This document shows positions 8,035-15,995 of a DNA stretch of 64,000 bases, piece by piece. The notes under the pieces are model-generated. The model did no database searches and had not been told where the DNA came from. It saw only the letters and a program-made list of their open reading frames with translations. The translations under genes and the position numbers were made by a program. Origin of the DNA: BOG-908 sp964242115 (lineage in GTDB: Bacteria > Pseudomonadota > Alphaproteobacteria > Acetobacterales > Acetobacteraceae); contig CAXSZX010000002.1 in assembly GCA_964242115.1 (NCBI GenBank), forward strand, positions 124,001 through 188,000. Direction: 5' to 3'. Positions within the stretch are counted from its first letter, which is position 1, and each line of letters begins with the position of its first letter.

Positions 8035-8715
8035 GTGCGCGTAGCCCTGTATTGGACTCCCGAGCCTCACGACCCTCTAGCCGCCCTCGCCGCCGCCTGG
8101 CTGGGCCGCGACGCGGAGACCGGCGCGCTCGTCCCGCACCCCGACGTGGACGGCCTCTCTGCGCTGACCGAGGCGCCGCGCGTCTACGGCTTCCACGCCA
8201 CGCTGCGGCCGCCGATGCGCCTGGCAACCGGCTGGGAGGAGTTCGTCGCCGCCGCGCGCGACGTGGCTGCGCGAGTGGCGTCGTTCGACATGCCCCCTCT
8301 GAGGGTGAGCGATCTGTCCGGCTTCATCGCACTGCGTGAATCGGCGCCTTGCCCGGCGCTGCAGGCGTTGTGCGACGCGTGCGTGCTGGGCACCGATCGC
8401 CATCGCCTGCAGCCCGGCGCGGACGAGCTGGCAAAACGCCGCAAGGCCGGCTTGTCAGCGCGGCAGGAGACGATGCTGCAGCGCTGGGGCTACCCCTACG
8501 TGCTGGAAGAGTGGTTCTTCCACGTGACCCTGTCGCGCCGCCTGCAAGCGGCCGAGATGGCCCGGGTCTTGCCCGAAGCGACCAAATATTTCGCGCCAGC
8601 ACTCGCAGTGAGCCGGCGGGTCGAGGCGATGTCCGTCTGCACCCAGCGGGACGGCGGCCCCTTTCTGGTGGCCGAACGTCTGCGTCTGTGTGGCAAGCAA
8701 GCGGTTCTTTTTTGA
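8035..8715 (+). CDS. DUF1045 phosphonate-metabolism protein, 2H phosphoesterase fold
   Basis: A 226-residue protein from GTG 8035. Two HxT motifs of the 2H (LigT-like) phosphoesterase fold are present: GFHATLRPP (His54, Thr56) and FFHVTLSRR (His163, Thr165). Proteins of this type are usually encoded next to phnM and phnN and are annotated as phosphonate-metabolism proteins acting on ribose-phosphate intermediates; the exact reaction is not established here. The C-terminus is unusual: the last residues, GKQAVLF and the stop TGA, are read from the P arm of repeat copy 4, so the native end was probably altered by the repeat. Confidence 0.85.
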   Translation: MRVALYWTPEPHDPLAALAAAWLGRDAETGALVPHPDVDGLSALTEAPRVYGFHATLRPPMRLATGWEEFVAAARDVAARVASFDMPPLRVSDLSGFIALRESAPCPALQALCDACVLGTDRHRLQPGADELAKRRKAGLSARQETMLQRWGYPYVLEEWFFHVTLSRRLQAAEMARVLPEATKYFAPALAVSRRVEAMSVCTQRDGGPFLVAERLRLCGKQAVLF

Positions 8716-8825
8716 AAAAAAGAACCTCAAGATTTTGCTCCTTAGTACTAAATGCAGGAGACTCCGCGACAGCAGAGATGAAAGTTTTTTGGTTCTTTTC
8801 TTCAAATAAGAACCGCTTGCTTACC
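8692..8825. repeat. Intergenic hairpin repeat, copy 4 (P arm on both sides)
   Basis: Both arms are of P type: GGCAAGCAAGCGGTTCTTTT on the left and GGTTCTTTTCTTC with AAGAACCGCTTGCTTA on the right. Only TCCGCGACAGCA remains of the centre. It sits between convergent genes. It encodes the last residues and stop of the left gene, and its right edge supplies the TAA of yccF (8821-8823). Confidence 0.85.
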
Positions 8826-9234
8826 TTCGATAGAACCGATCGCTATCAATCACCGTCATCCCGACCGGCATCAGGCTGATCCCCGCCAGCTTGATGTGCT
8901 GGAACGCGAACGGGATGCCGATGATGGTCACCGCACACGCCACCGCCGAGACTAGGTGGCCGATCGCCAGCCACACCCCGAACACCACCAACCAGACGAT
9001 ATTGCCCAGGAACCCGAGCGGCCCGGTGCCCAGGTCCTCAAGCCCGGTCAGGTCGCGCCGGTTCACCGCCTCGCGTCCGAACGGCCACAGCGAGAACGAC
9101 GCGATGGTAAAGCAGGCGCGTGCCCAGGGTAGCCCCACGATACTGATTGCCGCGACGATGCCGGCCAGCAGCCAGAGCGTGGCCATGATGAAGCCGCCGA
9201 ACACCACCCAGAGCACGTTGAGGATCAGTGTCAT
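8821..9234 (-). CDS. yccF: YccF family inner-membrane protein
   Basis: A 137-residue hydrophobic protein with three to four membrane segments. The YccF family pattern is clear: NVLWVVFGGF at the start, IVGLPWARACFTIASFSLWPFG in the middle, a GNIVWLVVFGVWLAIGHL segment, and IIGIPFAFQHIKLAGISLMP at the end. Function is not established in the family. The start overlaps the stop of the upstream PsiE-like gene by 4 bp, so the two are translationally coupled. The TAA stop is the edge of repeat copy 4. Confidence 0.9.
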   Translation of the reverse strand: MTLILNVLWVVFGGFIMATLWLLAGIVAAISIVGLPWARACFTIASFSLWPFGREAVNRRDLTGLEDLGTGPLGFLGNIVWLVVFGVWLAIGHLVSAVACAVTIIGIPFAFQHIKLAGISLMPVGMTVIDSDRFYRR

Positions 9235-9734
9235 GGCAGATGTCCGTCAGTGGTGTCGGTGCGTCGCAGCAACCGGATCGAGACCACCATAACCAGGATC
9301 AGCACGGCGAGCACGCCCAGTTCCATCATCGAGGCGTGAAAGATCCGCTGCGCCATGTCCGTCATCGTGTCCTCCTTCGTCGTCTCGGAGGATTTCAGCG
9401 TGATGACCAGCACGCGGCGGATGGTGGCGATCAGGCCCACCACCAGGAACGGCTCGCTGGTCAGCGCGCCGGACCGCATCGAGGCGCGCACGGTGTGCAG
9501 TATCTCGATCAGCATGAGCACGAACAGCAGCCGGTCGATGACCAGGAACGTGGTGTGTGTGGAGGTCCAGTCGGCAAGCCCTGCCACCAGCACCCAGGCG
9601 GCGCCGGCCAGGGCTATCAGGGCAGCGGCCGAGAGCAGCAGCCCCAACGCCATGTAGGCGCCGTGCTCCACCGTGAGAAAAGCCGAAGCGGTGCGGGCCA
9701 CCCAGCGTTCCTGTCCGGAATCTTCGTCGTCCAT
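9231..9734 (-). CDS. PsiE-like phosphate-starvation-inducible membrane protein
   Basis: A 167-residue protein with four predicted membrane helices: around residues 25-50, a second helix containing VIDRLLFVLMLIEILHTVRA, one around VVGLIATIRRVLVIT, and a C-terminal helix. The ML-EIL-TV-A pattern and the GLIATIRRVL segment fit the PsiE family. The gene forms a two-gene unit with yccF by a 4-bp overlap. Regulation by phosphate is suggested by the family name only; no Pho box was recognised in the ~225-bp divergent spacer before the cytochrome gene. Confidence 0.75.
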   Translation of the reverse strand: MDDEDSGQERWVARTASAFLTVEHGAYMALGLLLSAAALIALAGAAWVLVAGLADWTSTHTTFLVIDRLLFVLMLIEILHTVRASMRSGALTSEPFLVVGLIATIRRVLVITLKSSETTKEDTMTDMAQRIFHASMMELGVLAVLILVMVVSIRLLRRTDTTDGHLP

Positions 9735-9960
9735 CGCGGTGCCCGCCCAGGTGTGGCCGGCACCATGCGGCGACGCGAGGCGCGCGTAAAATGCTTTGTG
9801 TAATCGAAAACCCGCCGGGCCGATGGCTGTTGCATAGAGGTTCTAACCTTACCTTGAGGGAGGCCGAGGCGGGCGCCAGTGCGGTGCACGCGGGCAAGCT
9901 GCCTCCCCGGATCGGCCGCCCTTTCCGCCGGCCTGCAACGACACTGGGGAGTTGGCATTG

Positions 9961-11562
9961 ATGCGACGCAATTCAGTTCAGCTTGGCGGTTTCAAGACGG
10001 TGCTCGGCGCCTCGGCGTGTGTGGCTGCCCTGATGGCGGCGCCGGCCGCCCGCGCGGCGGACGCCGACCCGGCCCTGATCGAACACGGCAAATACCTGGC
10101 CACCGCCGGCGACTGCGAAGCCTGCCACACCGCCCCGGGCGGCAAGCCGTTTGCCGGCGGTCTATACATGAACACGCCGTTCGGCCCGATCAGCACGCCC
10201 AACATCACGCCGGACGAGAAAACCGGCATCGGCAAGATCAGCGACGAGCAGTTCTACAAGGTGTTCCACGAGGGCATCGGCATGAAAGGCGAGCACCTCT
10301 ACCCGGTGATGCCGTTCCCCTGGTACACCAAGGTGACGCGCGACGACGTGCTGGCGATCAAGGCCTACCTGTTCTCGCTGCAGCCGGTAGATGCGCCGCG
10401 CAAGCCGCTCAAGCTGGTGTTCCCGTTCAACATCCGCGCCGGCCTGATCGGCTGGGACGCGCTGTTCCTCCGCGACGGAACCTTCAAACCGGATTCTGCG
10501 AAGTCGGCGGAGATCAACCGCGGCGCCTACCTGGTGCAAGGGCTGGAACACTGTGGCGAGTGCCATAACGGTAACAACATGCTGGGTGACACCAGCATGG
10601 CCGCCAATCTTCGCGGCGGCCCTATCGACAAGTGGTACGCGCCCAACATCACGTCCGACAAGAGCCAGGGTATCGGCCGCTACAGCGATGACCAGCTCTA
10701 CACCTACCTCAAGACCGGACACGCCGAGGGCATGGGCGTGGTGGTGGGCCCGATGGCGCAGACGATGCACGAGAGCCTGGGCAAGTTGACCGACAGCGAC
10801 CTGCACGACATCGTCTACTACCTCAAGCAGACGCCGGCCAAGGAAGGCTTCAAGAGACGTGAGCCGGTGGCGGGCAGCCAGCAGGTCGCGGTGAACGCAC
10901 AATCCTACCTGAACTACTGCGCCTCGTGTCACCTGCAGAACGGCCAGGGTCTGGCCGGTGCTGTGCCCAACCTTGCTGGCAACGGCGTGGTCTACGCGCA
11001 GGGTGCGCAGACGGTGATCCGCGTCATCCTCGGCGGCATCAACGCGCAGGGCCCCTACTCGCCGATGCCGGCGATCGGCGCACGCATGACAGACCAGGAG
11101 GTGGCCGATGCCACCAACTACGTGCGCCAGGCCTGGGGCAACGGCGCGCCGGCCACCGTGGGCCCGGGCGAGGTGGCACCGCTGCGGCCAACCACGCAAA
11201 CCATGCTGGCGATGAACCTGCCAGGCGGATGCCCAAAGCTTGCAGAAAGCGACACGGCGAAGGTTGTGGCGCAACCCGACGTGCAGAAGCTGCTCGCCGA
11301 CACCGACGACCAGAACATCCTCAACAGCGCCGAGCAGCTTGTCGAGAAAGTGCGCGCCGGCGCACCGAAGGCAAAACAAGCGGACGTCATCAACAGCCTG
11401 ACGATCGCGTATTGCCCGATCGTGGCCGCACGTACGTCACTGCCGACGCAGGGACAGAAGTCGGAGATGCTCGATGAGTTCAGTGAGCGGGTCTACACGG
11501 AAATTGTCTCGAAGGGGCAAGACAGCACATCGCCGCAGGCTGGCACGGGCGACGCACAGTAA
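9961..11562 (+). CDS. Triheme c-type cytochrome, membrane-bound dehydrogenase subunit (AdhB/GndC family)
   Basis: A 533-residue exported protein; ATG 9961 has GGGGAG upstream, and a TTG three codons earlier is less likely. A signal peptide ends near residue 33 (ARA-ADA). Three heme-binding motifs are visible: CEACH (52-56), CGECH (198-202) and CASCH (320-324), each in its own cytochrome c domain. This is the layout of the cytochrome subunit of membrane alcohol, gluconate and sorbitol dehydrogenases, which passes electrons from a periplasmic dehydrogenase to ubiquinone. No dehydrogenase subunit is adjacent, so the partner is unknown. A C-terminal extension of ~115 residues with a Cys pair (LPGGCPKL and AYCPIV) follows the third heme domain. 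Confidence 0.9.
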   Translation: MRRNSVQLGGFKTVLGASACVAALMAAPAARAADADPALIEHGKYLATAGDCEACHTAPGGKPFAGGLYMNTPFGPISTPNITPDEKTGIGKISDEQFYKVFHEGIGMKGEHLYPVMPFPWYTKVTRDDVLAIKAYLFSLQPVDAPRKPLKLVFPFNIRAGLIGWDALFLRDGTFKPDSAKSAEINRGAYLVQGLEHCGECHNGNNMLGDTSMAANLRGGPIDKWYAPNITSDKSQGIGRYSDDQLYTYLKTGHAEGMGVVVGPMAQTMHESLGKLTDSDLHDIVYYLKQTPAKEGFKRREPVAGSQQVAVNAQSYLNYCASCHLQNGQGLAGAVPNLAGNGVVYAQGAQTVIRVILGGINAQGPYSPMPAIGARMTDQEVADATNYVRQAWGNGAPATVGPGEVAPLRPTTQTMLAMNLPGGCPKLAESDTAKVVAQPDVQKLLADTDDQNILNSAEQLVEKVRAGAPKAKQADVINSLTIAYCPIVAARTSLPTQGQKSEMLDEFSERVYTEIVSKGQDSTSPQAGTGDAQ

Positions 11563-11635
11563 GTGAAGCTAGCTGTTTAGCTCCAGTCACTACGGTCATC
11601 CTGGCGGCTACTCGCGGCGTCGACCGCAATTTAGG

Positions 11636-11666
11636 CTGCCGAGCCGCGCGCTCGGGTGCTCGGCAG
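11636..11666 (+). terminator. Candidate terminator hairpin after the cytochrome gene
   Basis: CTGCCGAGC (11636-11644) and GCTCGGCAG (11658-11666) form a 9-bp GC-rich stem around a 13-base loop, followed by ATTTCTT. It lies 74 bp after the stop codon. The T-run is weak. Confidence 0.4.
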
Positions 11667-11699
11667 ATTTCTTGACCGATTTGGCTGCGGAACGAGACA

Positions 11700-11853
11700 C
11701 ACCAAGGCACCAAGAAGAGAGCGAGCTACCGACGAGGTTCCCAAGGACGCTAAGACTGTCCTTCGGATTCTTGCGTTCGTGTCCTGCCAAAGCTATCTGG
11801 TCGTCTTGGCTAACCGTCCTCTCTCTTCTTCAAGGTCTTTGTGTCCTTGGTGG
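11700..11853. repeat. ~154-bp element bounded by CACCAAGG...AAGAAGAGAG inverted ends
   Basis: The left end (11700-11721) reads CACCAAGGCACC then AAGAAGAGAG. The right end, read on the minus strand from 11853, is CCACCAAGGACACAAAG then ACCTTG then AAGAAGAGAG. The two ends match as an imperfect inverted repeat. The interior contains further CAAGGAC and GTCCTT pairs and no convincing open frame. It looks like a small non-autonomous element or a large structured RNA or termination region. Confidence 0.5.
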
Positions 11854-12297
11854 TTGAATATTACGTTTTACCCGGCACTACTCTAAATTTTGCTAGACGG
11901 TCAACGCCAGTCCATAAACACGCCAAGGTACAGTAGCTGCCGGATTAATCTCTACTTCTAGACACGGTGTAATTACGCCGGTGGGTGTTTGACACGGCCA
12001 GTCTGCAAATTACACGCCGAGTCGTTGACCTGCCGAATGGAAATCAGGCAGCTCGTTTTAGCATGCGTAGAGCTTGTTTCCCGGCGCCTGCCATCGACGC
12101 ATAGACGGTTCCCCGATTGAGCACTCTGTCATTGCTCTTTTAAAATCGGCCTCTCTCACCTTGCCAATCAGGCACTCAACGGCCAGGGCCGTCGCGAAAA
12201 CCTTGCCTCGTAGCCAGTTGCGAGATGGCCTCAAAACTCCGTGCTTCTTTCTCTCGAAAAATTCGCTTGCTTCGCTCCCTTGCCACCACTCTCAACT
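11854..12297. other. Gene-free stretch before gor, with a worn repeat-arm remnant
   Basis: No protein-like frame is seen on either strand, and base composition is less GC-rich than the neighbours. Around 12240-12285 the sequence GTGCTTCTTTCTCTCGAAAA with TTCGCTTGCTTCGC resembles a single Q arm of the hairpin repeat, probably a decayed copy. A short minus-strand frame (about 12210 down to 12060) reads LAVECLIGKVREADFKRAM and may be a remnant of a mobile-element gene; I could not identify it. Confidence 0.45.
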
Positions 12298-13668
12298 CTA
12301 CTCCGCTGCCTTCCCTACCCCGCTCACCCGCGTTCTCGTCCGCAACGTCACCCACTCCTCTGCCGAGGTCGGATGTATCCCGATCGTCCTGTCGAAATCC
12401 GCCTTGGTAGCACCGGCTGTCATCGCCACCCCGATCGACTGCATCATCTCCGCCGCGTCGTCGCCCATCATGTGCGCCCCCACTACGCGCTGACTTGATT
12501 GATCCACCACCAGCTTCATCAGCGTGCGGCGGCGGCGGCGGCTCATCGTGTGCCGCATCGGCGTGAACTGTGCGACGTAGACGTCCACTGGGCCGCACTC
12601 GGCCGCCTGCTCTTCCGTCATGCCGCACGTGCCGATCGGCGGGGCGGAGAACACCGCTGTCGGGATCGCCGTGAACGACCAGTTGCGCACCTGCTTGCCG
12701 AACAATCGGTCTGCGAGGTGGTGCCCCTCGGCAATCGCCACCGGCGTCAGGTTCATTTTGTTGGACACGTCGCCGATGGCGAAGATGTGGGCCTGGCTCG
12801 TCGTGTCCTGCCGGTCCACCACCACCGCACCGTTACTGGCTACCGCCACACCTGCCGCCTCCAGGCCAAGCCTCTTGGTGTTCGGCACGCGTCCCACGGC
12901 GAAGAACACCAGGTCGCTGTCGAACATGCGCCCGTCGGTCAGATGCAACCGCTTGCTACCGTCCGGCAGCTGCTCCAGGCGGTGCAGCATCACGCTCGGA
13001 TGCAGCCTGACCCCGCTTTCCTGCAACGACTCCACCAGCGCCTCTCGCAGATCGTGGTCGAAGCCGCGCAACGGCAGCCTTTGGCGATACAGCAGGTCCA
13101 CCTCCGACCCCAACCCACGGAAAATGCCGGCAAACTCCACACCGATGTAGCCGCCGCCCACCATCGTCACCCGCCGTGGCCGTTCCGGAAGATGAAAGGC
13201 CCGGTCGGAAACAATGCCAAGCTCCGCACCCTCAATGTCCGGCCAGCTCGGATGCCCGCCCACCGCGATCACGATGCGCTCGGCCGTGACCGTACGCTCG
13301 CCAAGCCGCAAGGTGTGCGCGTCGACGAACACCGCGCGCTCGAAAAACCAGGCGACACCAGCGGTCTCCAGCAGCCGCACGTAGATGCCGTTCAGGCGCT
13401 TGATCTCCGCGTCCTTGGCCGACATCAGCGCCGCCCAGTCGTGCTCGCCCGGCTGCGTGTTCCAGCCGAACCCGTGGCTGTCGGCCGTCCACGCCCCGTA
13501 CTCTGCCGCCTGCACCATCAGCTTCTTCGGCACGCAGCCGACGTTGACGCAGGTGCCGCCCCAATAGCGCTCCTCGGCGATCGCCACGCGCGCGCCGTGG
13601 CTTGCGGCGATGCGGGCGCAGCGCACGCCGCCGGATCCGCCGCCGATGACGAAGAGGTCGTAGTCCAT
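12298..13668 (-). CDS. gor: Glutathione-disulfide reductase
   Basis: A 456-residue flavoprotein disulfide reductase. The FAD-binding GGGSGG (residues 9-14) is followed by the redox-active pair in GGTCVNVGCVPKK (Cys40, Cys45). An NAD(P)H-binding VGGGYIGVEFAGI block and the FAD-contacting IFAIGDVSNKMNLTPVAI follow. The C-terminal active-site HPTSAEEW supplies the His-Glu pair of glutathione reductase as distinct from lipoamide dehydrogenase. It regenerates GSH from GSSG with NADPH. Residues IYRGLG-SEVDLLYRQRLPLRGFD in the NAD(P) domain fit the bacterial Gor type. Repeat copy 5 separates it from the upstream DUF3224 gene. Confidence 0.92.
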   Translation of the reverse strand: MDYDLFVIGGGSGGVRCARIAASHGARVAIAEERYWGGTCVNVGCVPKKLMVQAAEYGAWTADSHGFGWNTQPGEHDWAALMSAKDAEIKRLNGIYVRLLETAGVAWFFERAVFVDAHTLRLGERTVTAERIVIAVGGHPSWPDIEGAELGIVSDRAFHLPERPRRVTMVGGGYIGVEFAGIFRGLGSEVDLLYRQRLPLRGFDHDLREALVESLQESGVRLHPSVMLHRLEQLPDGSKRLHLTDGRMFDSDLVFFAVGRVPNTKRLGLEAAGVAVASNGAVVVDRQDTTSQAHIFAIGDVSNKMNLTPVAIAEGHHLADRLFGKQVRNWSFTAIPTAVFSAPPIGTCGMTEEQAAECGPVDVYVAQFTPMRHTMSRRRRRTLMKLVVDQSSQRVVGAHMMGDDAAEMMQSIGVAMTAGATKADFDRTIGIHPTSAEEWVTLRTRTRVSGVGKAAE

Positions 13669-13683
13669 GCCTTGAGATACCCT

Positions 13684-13821
13684 AAGAAAGAAGTTCTATT
13701 TTGACAAAAAGAACCAAAAAATTTCTGCTCCCTCGGGTACTCGTTGAAGGAAGATTCCGCGACAGCAGGACCAAAAGGTTTGTGCTGCTTTTTGTCAAAA
13801 AAACAGGCCTTGCTTCCCTGC
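13684..13821 (-). repeat. Intergenic hairpin repeat, copy 5 (P left, Q right)
   Basis: AAGAAGTTCTATTTTGACAA opens the P arm and GCTGCTTTTTGTCAAAAAAA is a worn Q arm, with TTCCGCGACAGCAGG at the centre. It fills the junction between gor (start 13668) and the upstream gene (stop 13823-13825). Confidence 0.8.
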
Positions 13822-13822
13822 T

Positions 13823-14287
13823 TTACGAAGGAAGCTGATAGTCGAACTCGTAGTGGTGCACCCCGCCAGGCTGGGTGATCTTCATCGCCCCTTGCAGGCC
13901 CTTCAAACTCTCCAAGCCCGAATCCGGCACGACCGTGATGACCGCGTTCGCCGACCCGCCGTTCATCGTGCCGCTATGCTGCAGCACGAACGACCCGCGG
14001 CGCCCGGCCAGGCTGCCGGTCACCCGCTCCATTGCCACGTAGCCGGCAGAACCGGCCACGGGCGTGCGCACCGCCAGCATTTGCCCAACGCTGGTGCCCT
14101 GCAGGTCGCCCACGAACACCTTGCCGATCGACATGCTGCCGATCGAGGCGTCCGCACCCGCCACCGGCTTCAGCGTCACCTCGAACGTGCCGCGCGCGAC
14201 GGACTTGGTCATCGGACCCTTCCCCAACACCGTACCCGCCCAGAGCATGCCGAGCGCTGCGCCCAGCAGGACGGCATCGCGCCTCAA
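13823..14287 (-). CDS. Exported DUF3224 domain protein
   Basis: A 154-residue protein whose first ~22 residues form a signal peptide (LLGAALGMLWAGTVLG). The rest fits the DUF3224 pattern: ARGTFEVTLKP early, YVAMERVTGSLAGRRGSFVLQHSG in the middle, and a closing LKGLQGAMKI...HHYEFDYQL, a beta-rich allene-oxide-cyclase-like barrel in known members. Catalytic function is not known. Its start overlaps the gabD stop by 4 bp, so it is the second gene of a gabD unit. Confidence 0.8.
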   Translation of the reverse strand: MRRDAVLLGAALGMLWAGTVLGKGPMTKSVARGTFEVTLKPVAGADASIGSMSIGKVFVGDLQGTSVGQMLAVRTPVAGSAGYVAMERVTGSLAGRRGSFVLQHSGTMNGGSANAVITVVPDSGLESLKGLQGAMKITQPGGVHHYEFDYQLPS

Positions 14288-15759
14288 CCGACGCCGCCCA
14301 GACAGAGATACTTGATCTCCAGGTAATCCTCGATGCCGTATTTGGACCCTTCCCGCCCCAGCCCGGAGAACTTCACACCGCCGAACGGCGCGACCTCCGT
14401 CGAGATGATCCCCTCGTTGATGCCGATGATCCCCGCCTCGATCCCCTCCGCTACGCGGAACACGCGGCCCACGTCGCGCGCGTAGAAATACGCGGCCAGC
14501 CCGAACTCGGTGTCGTTGGCCATCTCCACCGCCTCCTCCTCGCTGGAGAAGCGGAACAGCGGTGCCACCGGCCCGAACGTCTCGTCGCGAAAGATGTCGG
14601 CCTCGCGCGGCACGTCTGCCAAGACCGTCGGCTCGTAGAAATTGCCGCCCAGCGCATGGCGCTTGCCGCCGGTCACCACCCGCGCGCCGCGCGCCAGCGC
14701 GTCGGCCACGTGCGCCTCCACCTTGGCCAGCGCGTCGGCGTTGATCAGCGGGCCCTGCGTGATCCCCTCATCCATGCCGTTGCCCACACGCAACTTGCCC
14801 ACCGCCTCGGTCAGCTTTTCGGTGAAAGCGTCGAACACCGTATCCTGCACCAGCAGCCGGTTGGCGCACACGCAGGTCTGGCCGGTGTTGCGATACTTGC
14901 TGGCGATCGCCCCGCGCACCGCCTCGTCGAGGTCCGCGTCGTCGAACACGATGAACGGCGCGTTGCCGCCCAGCTCCATGCTGGTCTTCTTGATAGTCGG
15001 TGCGCACTGCGCCAGCAGCTTGGCGCCCACCGCAGTGCTGCCGGTGAACGTCAGCTTGCGCACGTCCGGGTTGGCCGTCATTTCGCCGCCGATCTCGGTC
15101 GCCGGCCCGGTCACAATGTTGCAAATACCCGCTGGCAGCCCGGCGCGCTCGGCCAGCACGCCCAGTGCGAGCGCTGAAAACGGCGTCTGCGTCGCCGGCC
15201 GGATCACCCCGGCGCAGCCCGCCGCCCAGCCGGGCCCCGCCTTGCGGGTGATCATGGCCGCCGGGAAGTTCCACGGCGTGATCGCCGCGAACACGCCGAT
15301 CGGCTCCTTCTGCACGATGATGCGCCGGCCCGGCAGGTGCGGCGGGATGGTGTCGCCGTAGACCCGCTTGGCCTCTTCGGCGAAGAACTCGATGAAGCTC
15401 GCCGCGTAGGCCACCTCGCTGCGGCTCTCCGCCAGCGGCTTGCCCTGTTCGGCAGTCATGATGACGGCCAGGTCCTCCTGGTTCTGCATCATCAGGTCGA
15501 ACAGCCGGCGCAGCGGCTTCTGGCGCTCCTTGGCGGTCAGCTTGCGCCAGCCTTTTTGCGCCTGGAACGCTGCCGCAATGGCGCGGCGCGTCTCCGCCTG
15601 GCCGGCGCGGGGCACCTCGCCCACCAGCTCGCCGTTGGCCGGGTTGCGCACCGCCACCGTCCGCCCGCTATCGGCCGCCACCCATTCGCCGCCGATCAGG
15701 TTCGCCTGACGCAACAGGTCCGGGTCCGCGAGCTTCAGCGGCGAGGCGGGGTTCAGCAT
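14284..15759 (-). CDS. gabD: Succinate-semialdehyde dehydrogenase, NAD(P)-dependent
   Basis: A 491-residue aldehyde dehydrogenase. The catalytic Cys296 lies in NTGQTCVCANR and the general base Glu262 in MELGGNAP. The VAFTGS-type cofactor motif appears as LTFTGST, and the end has EGIEAGIIGINEGIISTEVAPFGG, the hallmark of the GabD subgroup. It oxidises succinate semialdehyde to succinate in GABA and related catabolism. One oddity: the usual VVKPAEQTP cofactor-binding stretch reads VIRPATQTP, so Lys is replaced by Arg187 and Glu by Thr, and the preceding LAAGCT reads WAAGCA. This could alter cofactor preference. Confidence 0.9.
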   Translation of the reverse strand: MLNPASPLKLADPDLLRQANLIGGEWVAADSGRTVAVRNPANGELVGEVPRAGQAETRRAIAAAFQAQKGWRKLTAKERQKPLRRLFDLMMQNQEDLAVIMTAEQGKPLAESRSEVAYAASFIEFFAEEAKRVYGDTIPPHLPGRRIIVQKEPIGVFAAITPWNFPAAMITRKAGPGWAAGCAGVIRPATQTPFSALALGVLAERAGLPAGICNIVTGPATEIGGEMTANPDVRKLTFTGSTAVGAKLLAQCAPTIKKTSMELGGNAPFIVFDDADLDEAVRGAIASKYRNTGQTCVCANRLLVQDTVFDAFTEKLTEAVGKLRVGNGMDEGITQGPLINADALAKVEAHVADALARGARVVTGGKRHALGGNFYEPTVLADVPREADIFRDETFGPVAPLFRFSSEEEAVEMANDTEFGLAAYFYARDVGRVFRVAEGIEAGIIGINEGIISTEVAPFGGVKFSGLGREGSKYGIEDYLEIKYLCLGGVG

Positions 15760-15843
15760 GGCGGCACTCCTCTAGGGGCTTAGGCTGGAAAATAAGGCCG
15801 TGTGCGAGGTTCACCAAATCGAGGCGTAACGCGGAATGCGCGC

Positions 15844-15995
15844 TAAGCAAGGCAAGCAGTGCTTTTTTGAAAAAAGAACCAAAAATTTCGTCTCTCTTGG
15901 GTGTGCCGTGTCGAGGCGCAGTGTTTCGGCTTGCCGCGACCGCGCTCGCAAAAGCTCTTTGCCTCTTTCTCTCGAAAAGGAAGGCCTTGCTTACT
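15844..15995 (-). repeat. Intergenic hairpin repeat, copy 6 (P left, Q right)
   Basis: AAGCAAGGCAAGCAGTGCTT opens the P arm, GCCTCTTTCTCTCGAAAAGG with AAGGCCTTGCTTA closes the Q arm, and the centre keeps GCCGCGACCGCGCTCG. The right edge supplies the TAA stop of the DUF3108 gene (15991-15993). Confidence 0.85.
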
